From positions 209,972-273,971 of the forward strand of contig JAIOZL010000003.1 of assembly GCA_021740645.1 (NCBI GenBank): DNA of 64,000 bases, read 5' to 3'. The notes under the pieces were generated by a model. That model did not search any database, was not told where the DNA came from, and saw only the letters and a list, made by a program, of their open reading frames with translations. The position numbers were made by a program, and so were the translations under genes. How positions within the stretch are numbered: the stretch's first letter is position 1; the number at the start of each line of letters is the position of its first letter. The stretch is from Bacteroidales bacterium. GTDB lineage: Bacteria > Bacteroidota > Bacteroidia > Bacteroidales > JAADJA01. Positions 20,027 through 29,784 of this stretch are shown here, in pieces.

Positions 20027-21061
20027 ATGAGACAATTTATAGCAAGAGTGGGGATTTTCTTCCCGATTTTATTTATCAGTTTGCTTACTTTAAACGGACA
20101 GGACGTACACTATTCCCAGATGTACGCTACCCCTTTGTATATTAACCCGGCATTTACGGGCAATCATGATTGCGAACAAAGAGCAGGGGTAAACTACCGC
20201 CAACAGGCAGCCAGTTTTACCATACCTTTTACTACGTATACTGCCTGGGGCGACACCCGGATCATGCCTGACTTTTTGAAGCAAAGAGGTTGGTTTGGGC
20301 TGGGAGCCCATATGTATTACGACAATGCCGGCGACGGTGACCTGAAAAAAGTACAGGCCATGTTAATGGCGGCTTACAGCCAGGGGTTTAATGCGGATAA
20401 TTCGTTGTATGGTACTTTAGGCGTTGGGATAGGTTATACCAACCGGAGTATCAATACTGGTAACCTGATTTTTGGGGACATGTGGGACAATGATAATAAA
20501 ATTTGGGATTTGGATATTACTTCCGCCGATATCGGTCTTATAAGCAATAGTTCCATATTTTATTTGGACTTTAACATTGGAGGCCTGGTACATCATTATG
20601 TGAATGAAGACTGGATGTATGAGGTAGGCGGAAGCATTAGCCATATCAACCAACCCACAGAATCCTTTTTTGGTGAAGCTGATTCCAATAATAAATTAAG
20701 GATGAAGTATATCTCCCATTTAAGTGTGCAACGTATTCTTTCCGATTATTTTATGATCAAACCGGAAGTTTACTTTGTGATGCATGAAGGAACAGAAGAA
20801 CTAATACTGGGGGCAAACCTGGTATATAGTGCAAAAGAATTAAACCTCCATGGCGGATTATGGCACAGGCTGGGGAGAGATATAATCCCGGTTGTTGGGA
20901 TTGAATACAACAAACTTACTTTTCTGTTTTCGTATGATGTGAACATTTCAGACCAGCGCAAGGCTTCACTATACCAGGGAGGATTTGAATTATCCATTGT
21001 AAAGAGGTTCTGTTACCGTCGTTCGACGAAAAAAAGGCCATGTAAGTACTTAGAGTTTTAA
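20027..21061 (+). CDS. PorP/SprF family T9SS outer-membrane protein
   Basis: This is a 344-residue protein with a signal peptide ending at LLTLNGQDVHYSQ and then the family hallmark SQMYATPLYINPAFTG. The rest is a predicted beta-barrel. Proteins of this family are the outer-membrane partners of type B (CHU_C) T9SS cargo; SprF, for instance, is needed for SprB secretion in Flavobacterium johnsoniae. Its ATG abuts the stop of the 1842-residue type B protein with zero spacing, which points to dedicated pairing. The C-terminal tail is basic (RRSTKKRPCK), which is unusual for a barrel end. Confidence 0.88.
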   Translation: MRQFIARVGIFFPILFISLLTLNGQDVHYSQMYATPLYINPAFTGNHDCEQRAGVNYRQQAASFTIPFTTYTAWGDTRIMPDFLKQRGWFGLGAHMYYDNAGDGDLKKVQAMLMAAYSQGFNADNSLYGTLGVGIGYTNRSINTGNLIFGDMWDNDNKIWDLDITSADIGLISNSSIFYLDFNIGGLVHHYVNEDWMYEVGGSISHINQPTESFFGEADSNNKLRMKYISHLSVQRILSDYFMIKPEVYFVMHEGTEELILGANLVYSAKELNLHGGLWHRLGRDIIPVVGIEYNKLTFLFSYDVNISDQRKASLYQGGFELSIVKRFCYRRSTKKRPCKYLEF

Positions 21062-21065
21062 TTTT

Positions 21066-23195
21066 ATGAGAGCTAAGATGAAGAAGTTATTCTGCCTGTT
21101 TGTTATATTCCATTTATTGATTTCTTTCAGCCATGCTCAATGGTACTGGCAATATCCGGTTCCACAGGGAAACCGGGTTAACGATATTACCCATAAAGGA
21201 AATATGGAAAAGTTTTATGCCGTGGGGAATTATGGAGCCATTCTGAAAAACAACATTAGCGATACTTTATGGACAAAACTTGACTCCATTACAGACCTGC
21301 ATCTTAATGCCATCACCTTTACGGAAGCAGGCACCGGATACATCGTAGGAGAAGAAGGCTTAATTCTCCAAAGTACAGAAGAAGACATTTGGAATGTAAA
21401 AGAATCATATACCCATTATAAATTAAACGGGGTTGATTTTATAGATGAAGAAACAGGATTTGCGGTAGGCCATAAGGGAATTATCCTGAAAATCCTGCCG
21501 GATACCTGTATACAGGGATTTCCGGTTACCTTTAAAGAATTAACGGCAATTCAATTCGTGAGTGCTACCCATGGTTTTATAGTGGGGGATAGCGGTGTAA
21601 TTTTGCGAACTATTAACGGGGGAATCAGTTGGGAAGCAAAATACATTAATGATTCCCTGCATTTTACAAATCTTCATTTTCCTTCTGAGAGCATAGGCTA
21701 TGTAATCGGGAAAAAAGGGAAAATATGGAAAACGATAAACGGGGGGGATAGCTGGAATAATGTATCATTTCAGAGTGTTGGTGACGACTTGCATGGAGTA
21801 AGTTTTATTAACGATACAATCGGTATGATATGTGGCCGGAGTGGAAGGATAATAGAAACAGTAAACGGAGGCTCCACATGGGATTCATTTGACACGCTTA
21901 CGAATGCCGATTTCCAGGATTTATTTGTGTATGATTTTGATAAAATTACGATCAAACCTATTGTAGTGGGTGAGTATGGATCGATCTTCAGAAAGTTTGA
22001 AAGGGAATATGTGAACATTTCAGGGGCTACGCACTATTCTTTAAGTTCAATTAATTTTAGCACGGCTACCGAGGGATATGCCGTAGGTGGTGACTTTTTC
22101 GCCAATATTCCTATTGTACTTTATACAAACGATGCGACAAACTGGATTGATATAACACCAGATACTTTGGACAGGTATATTACTGATGTTGAATTATCAG
22201 ATAACTTCAATTTTGTGTGTGGTTTTAAGGGCAGGATTTTCAGGTTTACCAGTGCTGGAGGCAGCTGGGAACAATTGGTTACGGGCACCACTAACGACTT
22301 TTATGATATTGACATTGTAGAGGGTAATTATGTATTTGCCTGTGGGGAAAAAGGAACCCTGCTTAAATCAGCCGATTACGGAGATACCTGGGAACAATTA
22401 AACCTTCCTTCGAGTGTAGCCACCAAAAACATCTACTCTCTTGATTTTAATAGTTACAACCTGGGATACGCAGTGGGTGCCGGAGGTACTATCCTTAAAT
22501 TGAAGGATGGGGGTTACCAGATTTCAAAGGTAGACTCCCCAGTAACCGCTTCACTTTATGATATTGATCTCTCATCCCAAAATGGAGAAGGTTATATTGT
22601 AGGGTCAAATGGTGCCTTTTTGAGGTTAAAGCAGGATTCGGGATCAGATTTAGTTACGATGCTTACAAGTGGCTTTACAATACCTTTTAACAAGGTAAGG
22701 TGCACATCAATTGATTCGGTTTATATAGCCGCCGAAAATGGCATCATTCTCTTTTCAGAATATGCGGGGGATACATTACACAGACAGTTTGGGAATACTT
22801 CCAATCATTTGCGGGCATTATATATTCAAAATAATATGAATGCCTGGGTAGGTGGAGCAGGATTAAGCATTTTAAAAACCACCAATGGTGGTGGAGGTGC
22901 CTACTGGCCTAACGACATCGAAGAAATTGAACTGGCAGAACCAACCTTTGCAGTTTACCCCAATCCTGCCTCAGGGAAGGTTTCAATAGAATATGAGCTC
23001 ACATCTGATGCCCAGGTAAATCTTTTCATGTATAATCTTACAGGGCAGCTAGTCAGCCATGTTTTCTCTCAGAAACTATCACCAGGGATCAAACATTCCG
23101 ACTTTGATGTTTCAGCAATCCATAAAGGGATTTACATCCTGGTATTAAGGATTAACGATTATGCCATCTCTGAAAAATTGATTATCCTGGACTAG
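21066..23195 (+). CDS. YCF48-repeat exported protein with type A T9SS sorting domain
   Basis: This is a 709-residue protein; a second ATG four codons later is an equally good start. After the signal peptide (ending FSHAQ) come about ten beta-propeller repeats of the YCF48/BNR type, with patterns such as GYIVGEEGLIL, GFIVGDSGVILRT, INGGISWE and VNGGSTWDS. The last 85 residues (VYPNPASGKVSIEY ... GIYILVLR) are a type A sorting domain. It is probably a secreted surface propeller of unknown ligand. It starts 4 nt after the PorP/SprF gene and so belongs to the same block. Confidence 0.85.
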   Translation: MRAKMKKLFCLFVIFHLLISFSHAQWYWQYPVPQGNRVNDITHKGNMEKFYAVGNYGAILKNNISDTLWTKLDSITDLHLNAITFTEAGTGYIVGEEGLILQSTEEDIWNVKESYTHYKLNGVDFIDEETGFAVGHKGIILKILPDTCIQGFPVTFKELTAIQFVSATHGFIVGDSGVILRTINGGISWEAKYINDSLHFTNLHFPSESIGYVIGKKGKIWKTINGGDSWNNVSFQSVGDDLHGVSFINDTIGMICGRSGRIIETVNGGSTWDSFDTLTNADFQDLFVYDFDKITIKPIVVGEYGSIFRKFEREYVNISGATHYSLSSINFSTATEGYAVGGDFFANIPIVLYTNDATNWIDITPDTLDRYITDVELSDNFNFVCGFKGRIFRFTSAGGSWEQLVTGTTNDFYDIDIVEGNYVFACGEKGTLLKSADYGDTWEQLNLPSSVATKNIYSLDFNSYNLGYAVGAGGTILKLKDGGYQISKVDSPVTASLYDIDLSSQNGEGYIVGSNGAFLRLKQDSGSDLVTMLTSGFTIPFNKVRCTSIDSVYIAAENGIILFSEYAGDTLHRQFGNTSNHLRALYIQNNMNAWVGGAGLSILKTTNGGGGAYWPNDIEEIELAEPTFAVYPNPASGKVSIEYELTSDAQVNLFMYNLTGQLVSHVFSQKLSPGIKHSDFDVSAIHKGIYILVLRINDYAISEKLIILD

Positions 23196-23312
23196 TTATT
23201 TGGTCTTGATCTTTTCACTTTAGTATTAACTTTCATTTCTTTATATCAAAATTAATATGTCCATTCTTCCGATAAAGAAAATGTGTAATATTGCATAAAA
23301 CAGCCAAATTGC

Positions 23313-24776
23313 ATGGATACGGGTATTAAAATAGATAACAAAGAGTTTTTTAAACTATCCTTCCTGTATACTGCTGTTGCGGCACTTCCTCCTGTTTTAA
23401 ACCTTTTTGTAAGGCCACTGATTGAAGGGGAGAATAAGTTGGTTCCAACTGATTTTTCACAAATCGAAATTACAGAAACCATTATTTCATTGTCGTTTAT
23501 CATTGCCACCTTTGCAATGAATAATGCCATTTCCCGCTTTTATTACGATCACCTGGATAATAAAAAGAATTTTAACCGGCTGATATCTACCGTTTTTAAT
23601 TCAATCCTTATTCGTGGCGTTTTCATCTTTCTTATTGCCTATATTTTCAGGAACCAGATCGGGAAATTGTTTAGCCAGCCTGAACTTCAGGACTTTAGTT
23701 CATACGGGTTTACAGCTCTATGCATCGGGATTTTCAGAGCCATTAATGTTACTGCTTTTGCTCTTTTCCGAAACGATAAGAAAGTACGCCTATACCTTAT
23801 TATTGGTTTTTTAGTAGGGTTTCTGCGCTCAGGCTTCCAACTGTTAGGGGTATTTTATTACGACATGAGCTTTATTGGATACATCTCAGGAAGCGCAGTT
23901 GGAAATGGCATCGTAGCAGCAATTATCCTCGTCTATATTTATAAGCGTGCCGGAATAAAATATGATATAAAAATTATCAGGCCAAGCAATAAATTTGCTT
24001 TTCCTCTTTTTGAATTTGCCTTTGTGGTTTGGGGTATAAACTTCGCTGATCGTTATTTTCTTGAAGGCTCGCCGGATATTCTTGGTATCTACAGCCAGGC
24101 CCTGCTTCTGGGAAAGGGTATAGAAATAATTATTCAGGGGATACAGGGCGCATCGCAACCGGAAATCTTCCGATTAATGAAAAACGGCATCCAAAAAAAT
24201 GTGGAGGAGATCAAAAAGTTGTCCAACCTGTTTATTGTTCAAAGTCAGTTGCTTATTGCCGCAGCTATTATTCCGGCCATGCTTTACTGTTATCTTTTTA
24301 AAACTGATTTGCGGCTGGCCTCGGGATTGATAGCTATTATTTTTATCCGGTACATTTTTCGAACCCAGTATATTATTTTTTCCTGGCCTGTTTACTTTGA
24401 GAAAAAAACCCAGAGTTTTTTATATGTAAACCTTATTGCACTTTTTGCCAATTTGATTTTGCTTTACCTATTAGTTCCTCTGTGGCAGGCTTACGGCGCC
24501 ATCATTGCTTACTTTGTTTCTCAAATCATCCAGGTTGGGGGGATTTATATTATCCAAAAGAAATTAATGCAAATTAACTGGAACCTCAACAAATTATTGC
24601 GGTTCCCACTATTTATTGTTGGACTAACAGGTTTTGCCGAAATTATTAAAGTTCAATTCGGGATAAATCCTTTTATTCCGGCTTCTTTTATTGTTGTTGC
24701 CATACTTGTCAGTTTAACCTGGCTTTATAAAAACGAGATCAGGGGATTACTGATAAAATGGAAGGTTATAGGTTAA
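23313..24776 (+). CDS. Oligosaccharide flippase (Wzx/MATE-like membrane protein)
   Basis: This is a 487-residue protein with about 12-14 hydrophobic helices and charged loops, the layout of polysaccharide biosynthesis (Wzx-type) flippases. Segments such as FADRYFLEGSPDILGIYSQA and the helix-rich C-terminus fit the family. It is expected to move lipid-linked glycans across the inner membrane. It begins a group of glycan genes (sulfotransferases, glycosyltransferases, wecB) and ends 1 nt before the convergent sulfotransferase gene. The exact substrate cannot be told. Confidence 0.82.
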   Translation: MDTGIKIDNKEFFKLSFLYTAVAALPPVLNLFVRPLIEGENKLVPTDFSQIEITETIISLSFIIATFAMNNAISRFYYDHLDNKKNFNRLISTVFNSILIRGVFIFLIAYIFRNQIGKLFSQPELQDFSSYGFTALCIGIFRAINVTAFALFRNDKKVRLYLIIGFLVGFLRSGFQLLGVFYYDMSFIGYISGSAVGNGIVAAIILVYIYKRAGIKYDIKIIRPSNKFAFPLFEFAFVVWGINFADRYFLEGSPDILGIYSQALLLGKGIEIIIQGIQGASQPEIFRLMKNGIQKNVEEIKKLSNLFIVQSQLLIAAAIIPAMLYCYLFKTDLRLASGLIAIIFIRYIFRTQYIIFSWPVYFEKKTQSFLYVNLIALFANLILLYLLVPLWQAYGAIIAYFVSQIIQVGGIYIIQKKLMQINWNLNKLLRFPLFIVGLTGFAEIIKVQFGINPFIPASFIVVAILVSLTWLYKNEIRGLLIKWKVIG

Positions 24777-24777
24777 T

Positions 24778-25815
24778 TTAATCAGGTTTGACCTTAACCT
24801 CCTGAAGAATTTTCTGAATAGAATCAAACTCCGCATTTCTTTCAGAAATAATATTATTAATTGTATTTTTTTCTTTATCGCTTAAATACTTTTTCCATTT
24901 TTCAAGCGAATCTCCTATGGTATTTGTGTTTTTAAACTTTGTGATCTTCTTACAAATATTATCTACTTTCTTCTGGTGTTTTTCTTCCAGTTCGAGGAAT
25001 TCAAAAATGGATCTGAGCACAATCTCCTGATTTTTGACAAGGTCGTTGTAGTCCAAAACAAGGAATTGGTCTTTTGGAAGCCTTATCAATTCATTTAAAA
25101 CCAAATGATTTAGCCGTATCCACATGGCAGGTATCAAAGAAAAATCCGGGGGGTAGCATAATTTATCAGTGGGTTTTTCACCGGGTTCCGACCTCGACCA
25201 GCAGGCTTTTTCATCTTCAGGGAAAATGTAAACTTTGTCGTTTTGCTTATAATATTCATCAAAATGGGCTTTCATACTTGATGAATGGGCAAAAATATCT
25301 CTTATGATAAAGATGAATTTTGATTGCGGAAACATTGTATGAACATAATTAATTTTGTTCATCAGGTGTGGCGACTTGTTTACCGGAATAAGGTTATCCC
25401 AATCATATGTTATTCTTCCCTGCTGCATTTGCAGCCAGTTTAAGCTACGCATCAAATGCCTTTTCACCGATTTTGATTCCTGGACAAACCTGAAGAAATA
25501 AGAATTCATATTATAAGCAAACTCATAGCGGCTGTCACCAGCATCTTTGTAGCTGCAGTTGTCCATGCAATCTGCCCCTCCAATTTCGGTCCAGATCTCA
25601 TTGAGTTCAGAACCTATTTTAAGCAGCTGGGGGTGTTGTGAAATTTTATTGACCAAAAGTGTAGTTCCACTGCGCATACTACCCAAAACAAATATGGGCA
25701 TTCTGGGTTTTGTGGCCTCAATTTGTCCATGAGTTCCCAATATATTCCGCAGTGCAGGGCTAAGTTTTATCATAACAGCCCGCGAAGTTATAATAATTCT
25801 TGTGAAAAATATCAT
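24778..25815 (-). CDS. Sulfotransferase family protein
   Basis: The protein has 345 residues from the ATG at 25815; an in-frame TTG at 25848 would overlap the start of the divergent gene. It has the 5'-phosphosulfate-binding loop LGSMRSGTTLLVNKI (about residues 45-60) and the 3'-phosphate-binding stretch FIIRDIFAHSSSMKAH, so it should bind PAPS. Acceptor residues are not known; the glycan-gene surroundings suggest a sugar or lipid acceptor. The insert CMDNCSYKD carries two Cys and is not a recognised motif. It is divergent from a second sulfotransferase-like gene. Confidence 0.8.
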   Translation of the reverse strand: MIFFTRIIITSRAVMIKLSPALRNILGTHGQIEATKPRMPIFVLGSMRSGTTLLVNKISQHPQLLKIGSELNEIWTEIGGADCMDNCSYKDAGDSRYEFAYNMNSYFFRFVQESKSVKRHLMRSLNWLQMQQGRITYDWDNLIPVNKSPHLMNKINYVHTMFPQSKFIFIIRDIFAHSSSMKAHFDEYYKQNDKVYIFPEDEKACWSRSEPGEKPTDKLCYPPDFSLIPAMWIRLNHLVLNELIRLPKDQFLVLDYNDLVKNQEIVLRSIFEFLELEEKHQKKVDNICKKITKFKNTNTIGDSLEKWKKYLSDKEKNTINNIISERNAEFDSIQKILQEVKVKPD

Positions 25816-25847
25816 ACTTTTGCCCAATACTCTTTTAACATTTTTCA

Positions 25848-26492
25848 ATGAAGCCTATCATCATAATTACCGGGATACCTCAATCATATACCTCCCTTGT
25901 AAGTAAGTTTTTAATTGATAATGGGGGTTACAGCGATGACCTCATGGGCGAACCCAATGAAACCCTGCAATACGAGCGTTTTGAAAGTAAAAACCTGGAC
26001 GAGTATATTCAAAAAAGAAAGTGGTTTAAACATGCAGATCTAACGGAGTTTTTTAAATCTCTGCCTACGGATCAGGTGATTACATTGAAGATGCCATTTA
26101 TCATTCAATTTATCAATGACCTCGACAAATATACTTCAAGAGAAATCAGGGTGATATATATTGTGCGCAATCCCCAGGATGCCATCTTAAGTTCAATGAA
26201 AAAATCAGGCAGAAGTTTTATTTATTATTTCGAACGGCTCGTGTGGTACCACAATTTTATAACTAATTGTAAATTCCCTGTTTTCACTTTGATCCCTGAG
26301 CACATCTTACTAAAAAACAAATTTACAGCTCAATCCTTACTTGAATTTTGTCAGTTGAAAACTGAAAAGATAAATTTTAGTGGAGTGGATAATACCAAAA
26401 TCCAGGAAAGGAAGCCCACCTATCTGAGATATCGTTTCGCGAATTTCTTCTGGAAAAAACTGAGTTTTCTTTTCAGGGTTTATAAAGTATAA
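25848..26492 (+). CDS. Sulfotransferase-like protein with altered P-loop
   Basis: This is a 214-residue protein. The N-terminal strand and loop read IIIITGIPQSYTSLVSKFL, where related sulfotransferases have G-x-P-R-S-G-T-S. The 3'-phosphate motif IYIVRNPQDAILSSMKKSG is intact. The basic residue and the Gly of the first loop are therefore missing, so PAPS binding may be weakened or the substrate different. It is short for the family. A -7-like TACTTTTG (25815-25822) lies just upstream. It is divergent from the full sulfotransferase at 24778-25815, separated by 32 nt. Confidence 0.65.
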   Translation: MKPIIIITGIPQSYTSLVSKFLIDNGGYSDDLMGEPNETLQYERFESKNLDEYIQKRKWFKHADLTEFFKSLPTDQVITLKMPFIIQFINDLDKYTSREIRVIYIVRNPQDAILSSMKKSGRSFIYYFERLVWYHNFITNCKFPVFTLIPEHILLKNKFTAQSLLEFCQLKTEKINFSGVDNTKIQERKPTYLRYRFANFFWKKLSFLFRVYKV

Positions 26493-26498
26493 CCGAAA

Positions 26499-27512
26499 CT
26501 ATAAATTATTCAAGAAGGAAATCAGGTTCTTTTCCCTCACCGAAACATCAAACCGCTTTTCTATCGATTTTTGTATTGGCACCAAATCAGCATCCGTTTT
26601 TTGCATTGCAGCCTGAATGGCAGTTTTTCCTTCTTCCACATCCAACTTGTTGATCATAATACCTAAACTTTCAGTAAGGATTTCAGCGGTACCACCATAA
26701 TTATAACCAACCGGGTAACAGCCCGAACTAATACCCTCAAGTAAGGCGATTCCAAAAGCTTCATACCTGGAGAACTGGCAGATAACTTTTGACTTGCATA
26801 AAATATCCTTTAATTCCGGCTGAGGAATCCTGTTGATCAAGACCACATTTGGTGGGCTTATCGACTGAAGATACTGATACGCCTCCTTCATCACACCAAC
26901 AACATAAAACTTAATATCAGGCATCGATCTGGCCAAATCAATATAATAGTCCACACCTTTTCGGAAGATTGTCACCTTTGATCGGGCGAGGCAAATGGTA
27001 ACAACCTGATTTGCTCTTGGCGACTCCTCATCACAATGAAAAATATTACTAAAGCAATTGTAAATTATTGTACTTTTCTTTTCCAGGCCAGGATTAAAAT
27101 TTTTCAGCATATCCTGAAAAGTGAACTCCGTTACAGGTAACAAATGGGAGGCAAATCGAAAAGAGATGTTGGCGCTGATTTTCCCGATTATTCTTGTTTT
27201 TACACCATAGTTTAAATCTTTTCTGTCTGCAGCATCAAAACCACCAACCACAATAACCACTTTTTTACCTACCAAGCGTCCAAAGAAAGCCGGAAACACG
27301 GCATGAAAATCTGCAAACCATATATACACTATGTTGGAAGACCATATATGCCAAATCACATTAAAGAATTGCCGGAACATTTCAGGGATCAGCCGCCATC
27401 CTTTCTTATGCCTGAATTTAAAGGAAAGCACATCAAAGTACCTGCGAAGTATAACCTCATCCAGTTTTATAAATGAAGTGTCAGCAAGATTGATGAAAAG
27501 CACTTTTTTCAT
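26499..27512 (-). CDS. Glycosyltransferase family 4 protein
   Basis: This is a 337-residue GT-B fold protein. The C-terminal half has the GT4 nucleotide-sugar site SRYEAFGIALLEGISSG followed by GGTAEI, with the two conserved Glu residues spaced normally. The N-terminal half has the acceptor domain with IVVGGFDAADR. It should transfer a sugar from an NDP donor to a growing glycan. It is convergent with the small sulfotransferase-like gene, 6 nt apart. Donor and acceptor are unknown. Confidence 0.85.
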   Translation of the reverse strand: MKKVLFINLADTSFIKLDEVILRRYFDVLSFKFRHKKGWRLIPEMFRQFFNVIWHIWSSNIVYIWFADFHAVFPAFFGRLVGKKVVIVVGGFDAADRKDLNYGVKTRIIGKISANISFRFASHLLPVTEFTFQDMLKNFNPGLEKKSTIIYNCFSNIFHCDEESPRANQVVTICLARSKVTIFRKGVDYYIDLARSMPDIKFYVVGVMKEAYQYLQSISPPNVVLINRIPQPELKDILCKSKVICQFSRYEAFGIALLEGISSGCYPVGYNYGGTAEILTESLGIMINKLDVEEGKTAIQAAMQKTDADLVPIQKSIEKRFDVSVREKNLISFLNNL

Positions 27513-27680
27513 GCGGAAGTTAATCTGTTACGTTTAATCTGTACTTAAAACGTTAATATTTGCTAAATAAATAAAAAATCCCTTCTTTTCCATGGAATCA
27601 CTTAAATATTATCCAATTTATATTACTTTGAATGATTGGGTTTCGACTCGCATACTTAAAATACTAAATTCTATTTTACT

Positions 27681-27688
27681 TATTTTTG
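27681..27688 (+). promoter_or_regulatory. -7 element of the gpsA promoter
   Basis: TATTTTTG matches TAnnTTTG and lies 15 nt before the ATG at 27704, implying a very short leader. It overlaps an in-frame TTG at 27686, which is a further reason to prefer the ATG as the start. The -33 half is not clear. Confidence 0.35.
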
Positions 27689-27703
27689 CAGGAAAGGTAT
27701 CCC

Positions 27704-28678
27704 ATGAACTCTGAACTCAACATAGCTATCATCGGCGCCGGTTCCATTGGTACTGCACTGGGGAATGTAATTGCGCGTAAACGACAAAATCCTGTGACCA
27801 TGCTTTCGGTAGAAAAAGATGTGGTACAGTCAGTCAATGACAGCCGTTCGAATTTTAAATATTTCCCTAATATAAAGCTTAGTAAAACTTTAAAAGCCAC
27901 TACCGACCCTGCCATTTTGCAAAATGCAGAGTTGATTTTTCTGGCAATTCCATCCAATGTTACGGTGGATTATGTGTTAACACAAAAACCCTTTATACCG
28001 GACAATGCAATCCTGTATAATATGGCTAAAGGATTTAGTAACCAGCTTAAAACCATTACCGAAACATTATCTGCTAAAATACCTAACCCTGTTTGCTCAT
28101 TCAAGGGCCCGACTTTTGCCAGGGAACTTATTCATAAGCTTCCAACCGGGTTTACCGTTGGGGCAGAAAACATAAAGAATTATAATGTTTTAGAGGAAAT
28201 TTTTGAAGATACACCCGTACATCTCGACTATTCAAATGATGTAAAGGGAGTTGAACTCCTGAGTATTTTAAAAAACATTTATGCGATTTCGATGGGAATC
28301 GTTGACGCCCAGTTTAATTCACCCAACTTAAGGTTTCTTTTTCTTACCAAGGCATTTAATGAAATGAAAAATATTCTTTTGGAATATGGAGGAAAAGCAG
28401 ACACCATGTTCAGGTATTGTGGTTATGGTGATTTCTCCTTGACTGCATTAAATGACCTAAGCCGTAATCGTACCCTGGGCTTACTTATCGGGAAAGGATT
28501 TTTTACAAACGATATTTCTGATAAACTGGTACTTGAAGGTAAGATTGCTGTCAGCGCGTTTTGCGAACAAATATCCAAAAAGAAAAAATTAAATGGAGAT
28601 TATCCCATCATTTCCGAATTACATAAAGTATTTAATGAGGATTATGATGTATCAAGTTTTGTAAACAAGGTGATTTAA
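27704..28678 (+). CDS. gpsA: NAD(P)H-dependent glycerol-3-phosphate dehydrogenase
   Basis: The protein has 324 residues from the ATG at 27704. The Rossmann motif IAIIGAGSIGTAL is at about residues 7-19. Other family marks are NMAKGF, FKGPTFARE, the catalytic Lys region KGVELLSILKNIYAI and GYGDFSLTAL (usually GxGDLxLT). It reduces dihydroxyacetone phosphate to sn-glycerol 3-phosphate for phospholipids. It is somewhat divergent from housekeeping GpsA and lies inside a glycan gene group, so a role in making a glycerol-phosphate-bearing precursor is possible. Its stop overlaps the convergent wecB stop by 4 nt. Confidence 0.82.
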   Translation: MNSELNIAIIGAGSIGTALGNVIARKRQNPVTMLSVEKDVVQSVNDSRSNFKYFPNIKLSKTLKATTDPAILQNAELIFLAIPSNVTVDYVLTQKPFIPDNAILYNMAKGFSNQLKTITETLSAKIPNPVCSFKGPTFARELIHKLPTGFTVGAENIKNYNVLEEIFEDTPVHLDYSNDVKGVELLSILKNIYAISMGIVDAQFNSPNLRFLFLTKAFNEMKNILLEYGGKADTMFRYCGYGDFSLTALNDLSRNRTLGLLIGKGFFTNDISDKLVLEGKIAVSAFCEQISKKKKLNGDYPIISELHKVFNEDYDVSSFVNKVI

Positions 28679-29775
28679 CCAATTTCTAACTTTTCCAATT
28701 CTGTCACTATCCGCAAGGCGGTTTCTCCATCCCACATAGGAGGTACACTTCCTTTTTTCCAGTTCCCGGAAATTATCTTCTCTGAGAGCTCAATAATTTT
28801 TGTTTTATCGGCACCAGCCAGTTCATTTGTTCCCTTGCTCACGGTTATCGGGCGTTCGGTATTCTCCCTCAGCGTAATACAAGGAACACCATATACTGTT
28901 GTCTCCTCCTGTATGCCACCACTATCTGTTAATACAAAAGAAGCATTTTTTACCAGTTTACCAAATTCAAAATATCCCAGTGGAGCAATCCTTATCAGGT
29001 TTTTCATTGCATCAAGTTCTTTCTCAATTCCAAATTCTTGAAACCTTGTATGGGTTCTTGGGTGGACTGGGAAAACCACTTTCATTTGTTTCTGAATATG
29101 GCCTATAGATTCTGTAATATTTCTTAGGTTTTCTGCATGGTCCACGTTGGATGGACGGTGGAGGGTTAACAGAGTATATTTTCGGGGCTCAAGGTCCAGC
29201 TTTTCCAGCACATCAGAAGAATCAATGGGTAATTGCTGCTGTTTTAAGGTGTCTATCATTATATTTCCCACAAGAAAAATATCCTTTTGGTCGTGCCCTT
29301 CATGGAGGAGGTTTTCAACTGCATCCTGACTGGGTGGGAAAAAATAATCGGAAATAGAATCAGTAACTATCCGGTTAACTTCCTCCGGCATACGACGGTC
29401 CCAACTGCGAATGCCTGCCTCTATATGCGCTACCTTAATCCCTCTTTTAACAGCCACCAGACTGCAGGCCATGGTGGAATTGACATCCCCAACCACAACA
29501 ACCATGTCAGGCTGATACTTATCGCAGAATTGATCAAACTTTTGCATGATAAGAGAAACCTGCTTCGCATGAGATGCAGATCCCACATTTAGATGAACAT
29601 CCGGTGAGGGTATCCCCAGTTCTTTAAAGAAGCTCTCCGACATACTGTAATCATAGTGTTGGCCGGTGTGCAGTAATAAAGGGGTGATCACTTTTGACTT
29701 TTTCATCTCAGCCATTAAAGGTGATATCTTTATAAAATTTGGCCTCGCCCCTACTACGTTAACTACTTTTATCAT
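28675..29775 (-). CDS. wecB: UDP-N-acetylglucosamine 2-epimerase (non-hydrolysing)
   Basis: This 366-residue enzyme interconverts UDP-GlcNAc and UDP-ManNAc. Signatures include VVGARPNFIKISPL at the N-terminus, LLHTGQHYDYSMS, VVVGDVNSTMA, HIEAGIRS and DSGGIQEETTVYGVPC near the C-terminus. UDP-ManNAc or its derivatives feed surface polysaccharide synthesis. It lies 9 nt downstream of the glycosyltransferase stop in a YfhO-glycosyltransferase-wecB run. Length and motifs are standard. Confidence 0.95.
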   Translation of the reverse strand: MIKVVNVVGARPNFIKISPLMAEMKKSKVITPLLLHTGQHYDYSMSESFFKELGIPSPDVHLNVGSASHAKQVSLIMQKFDQFCDKYQPDMVVVVGDVNSTMACSLVAVKRGIKVAHIEAGIRSWDRRMPEEVNRIVTDSISDYFFPPSQDAVENLLHEGHDQKDIFLVGNIMIDTLKQQQLPIDSSDVLEKLDLEPRKYTLLTLHRPSNVDHAENLRNITESIGHIQKQMKVVFPVHPRTHTRFQEFGIEKELDAMKNLIRIAPLGYFEFGKLVKNASFVLTDSGGIQEETTVYGVPCITLRENTERPITVSKGTNELAGADKTKIIELSEKIISGNWKKGSVPPMWDGETALRIVTELEKLEIG

Positions 29776-29784
29776 AATTGGCTT

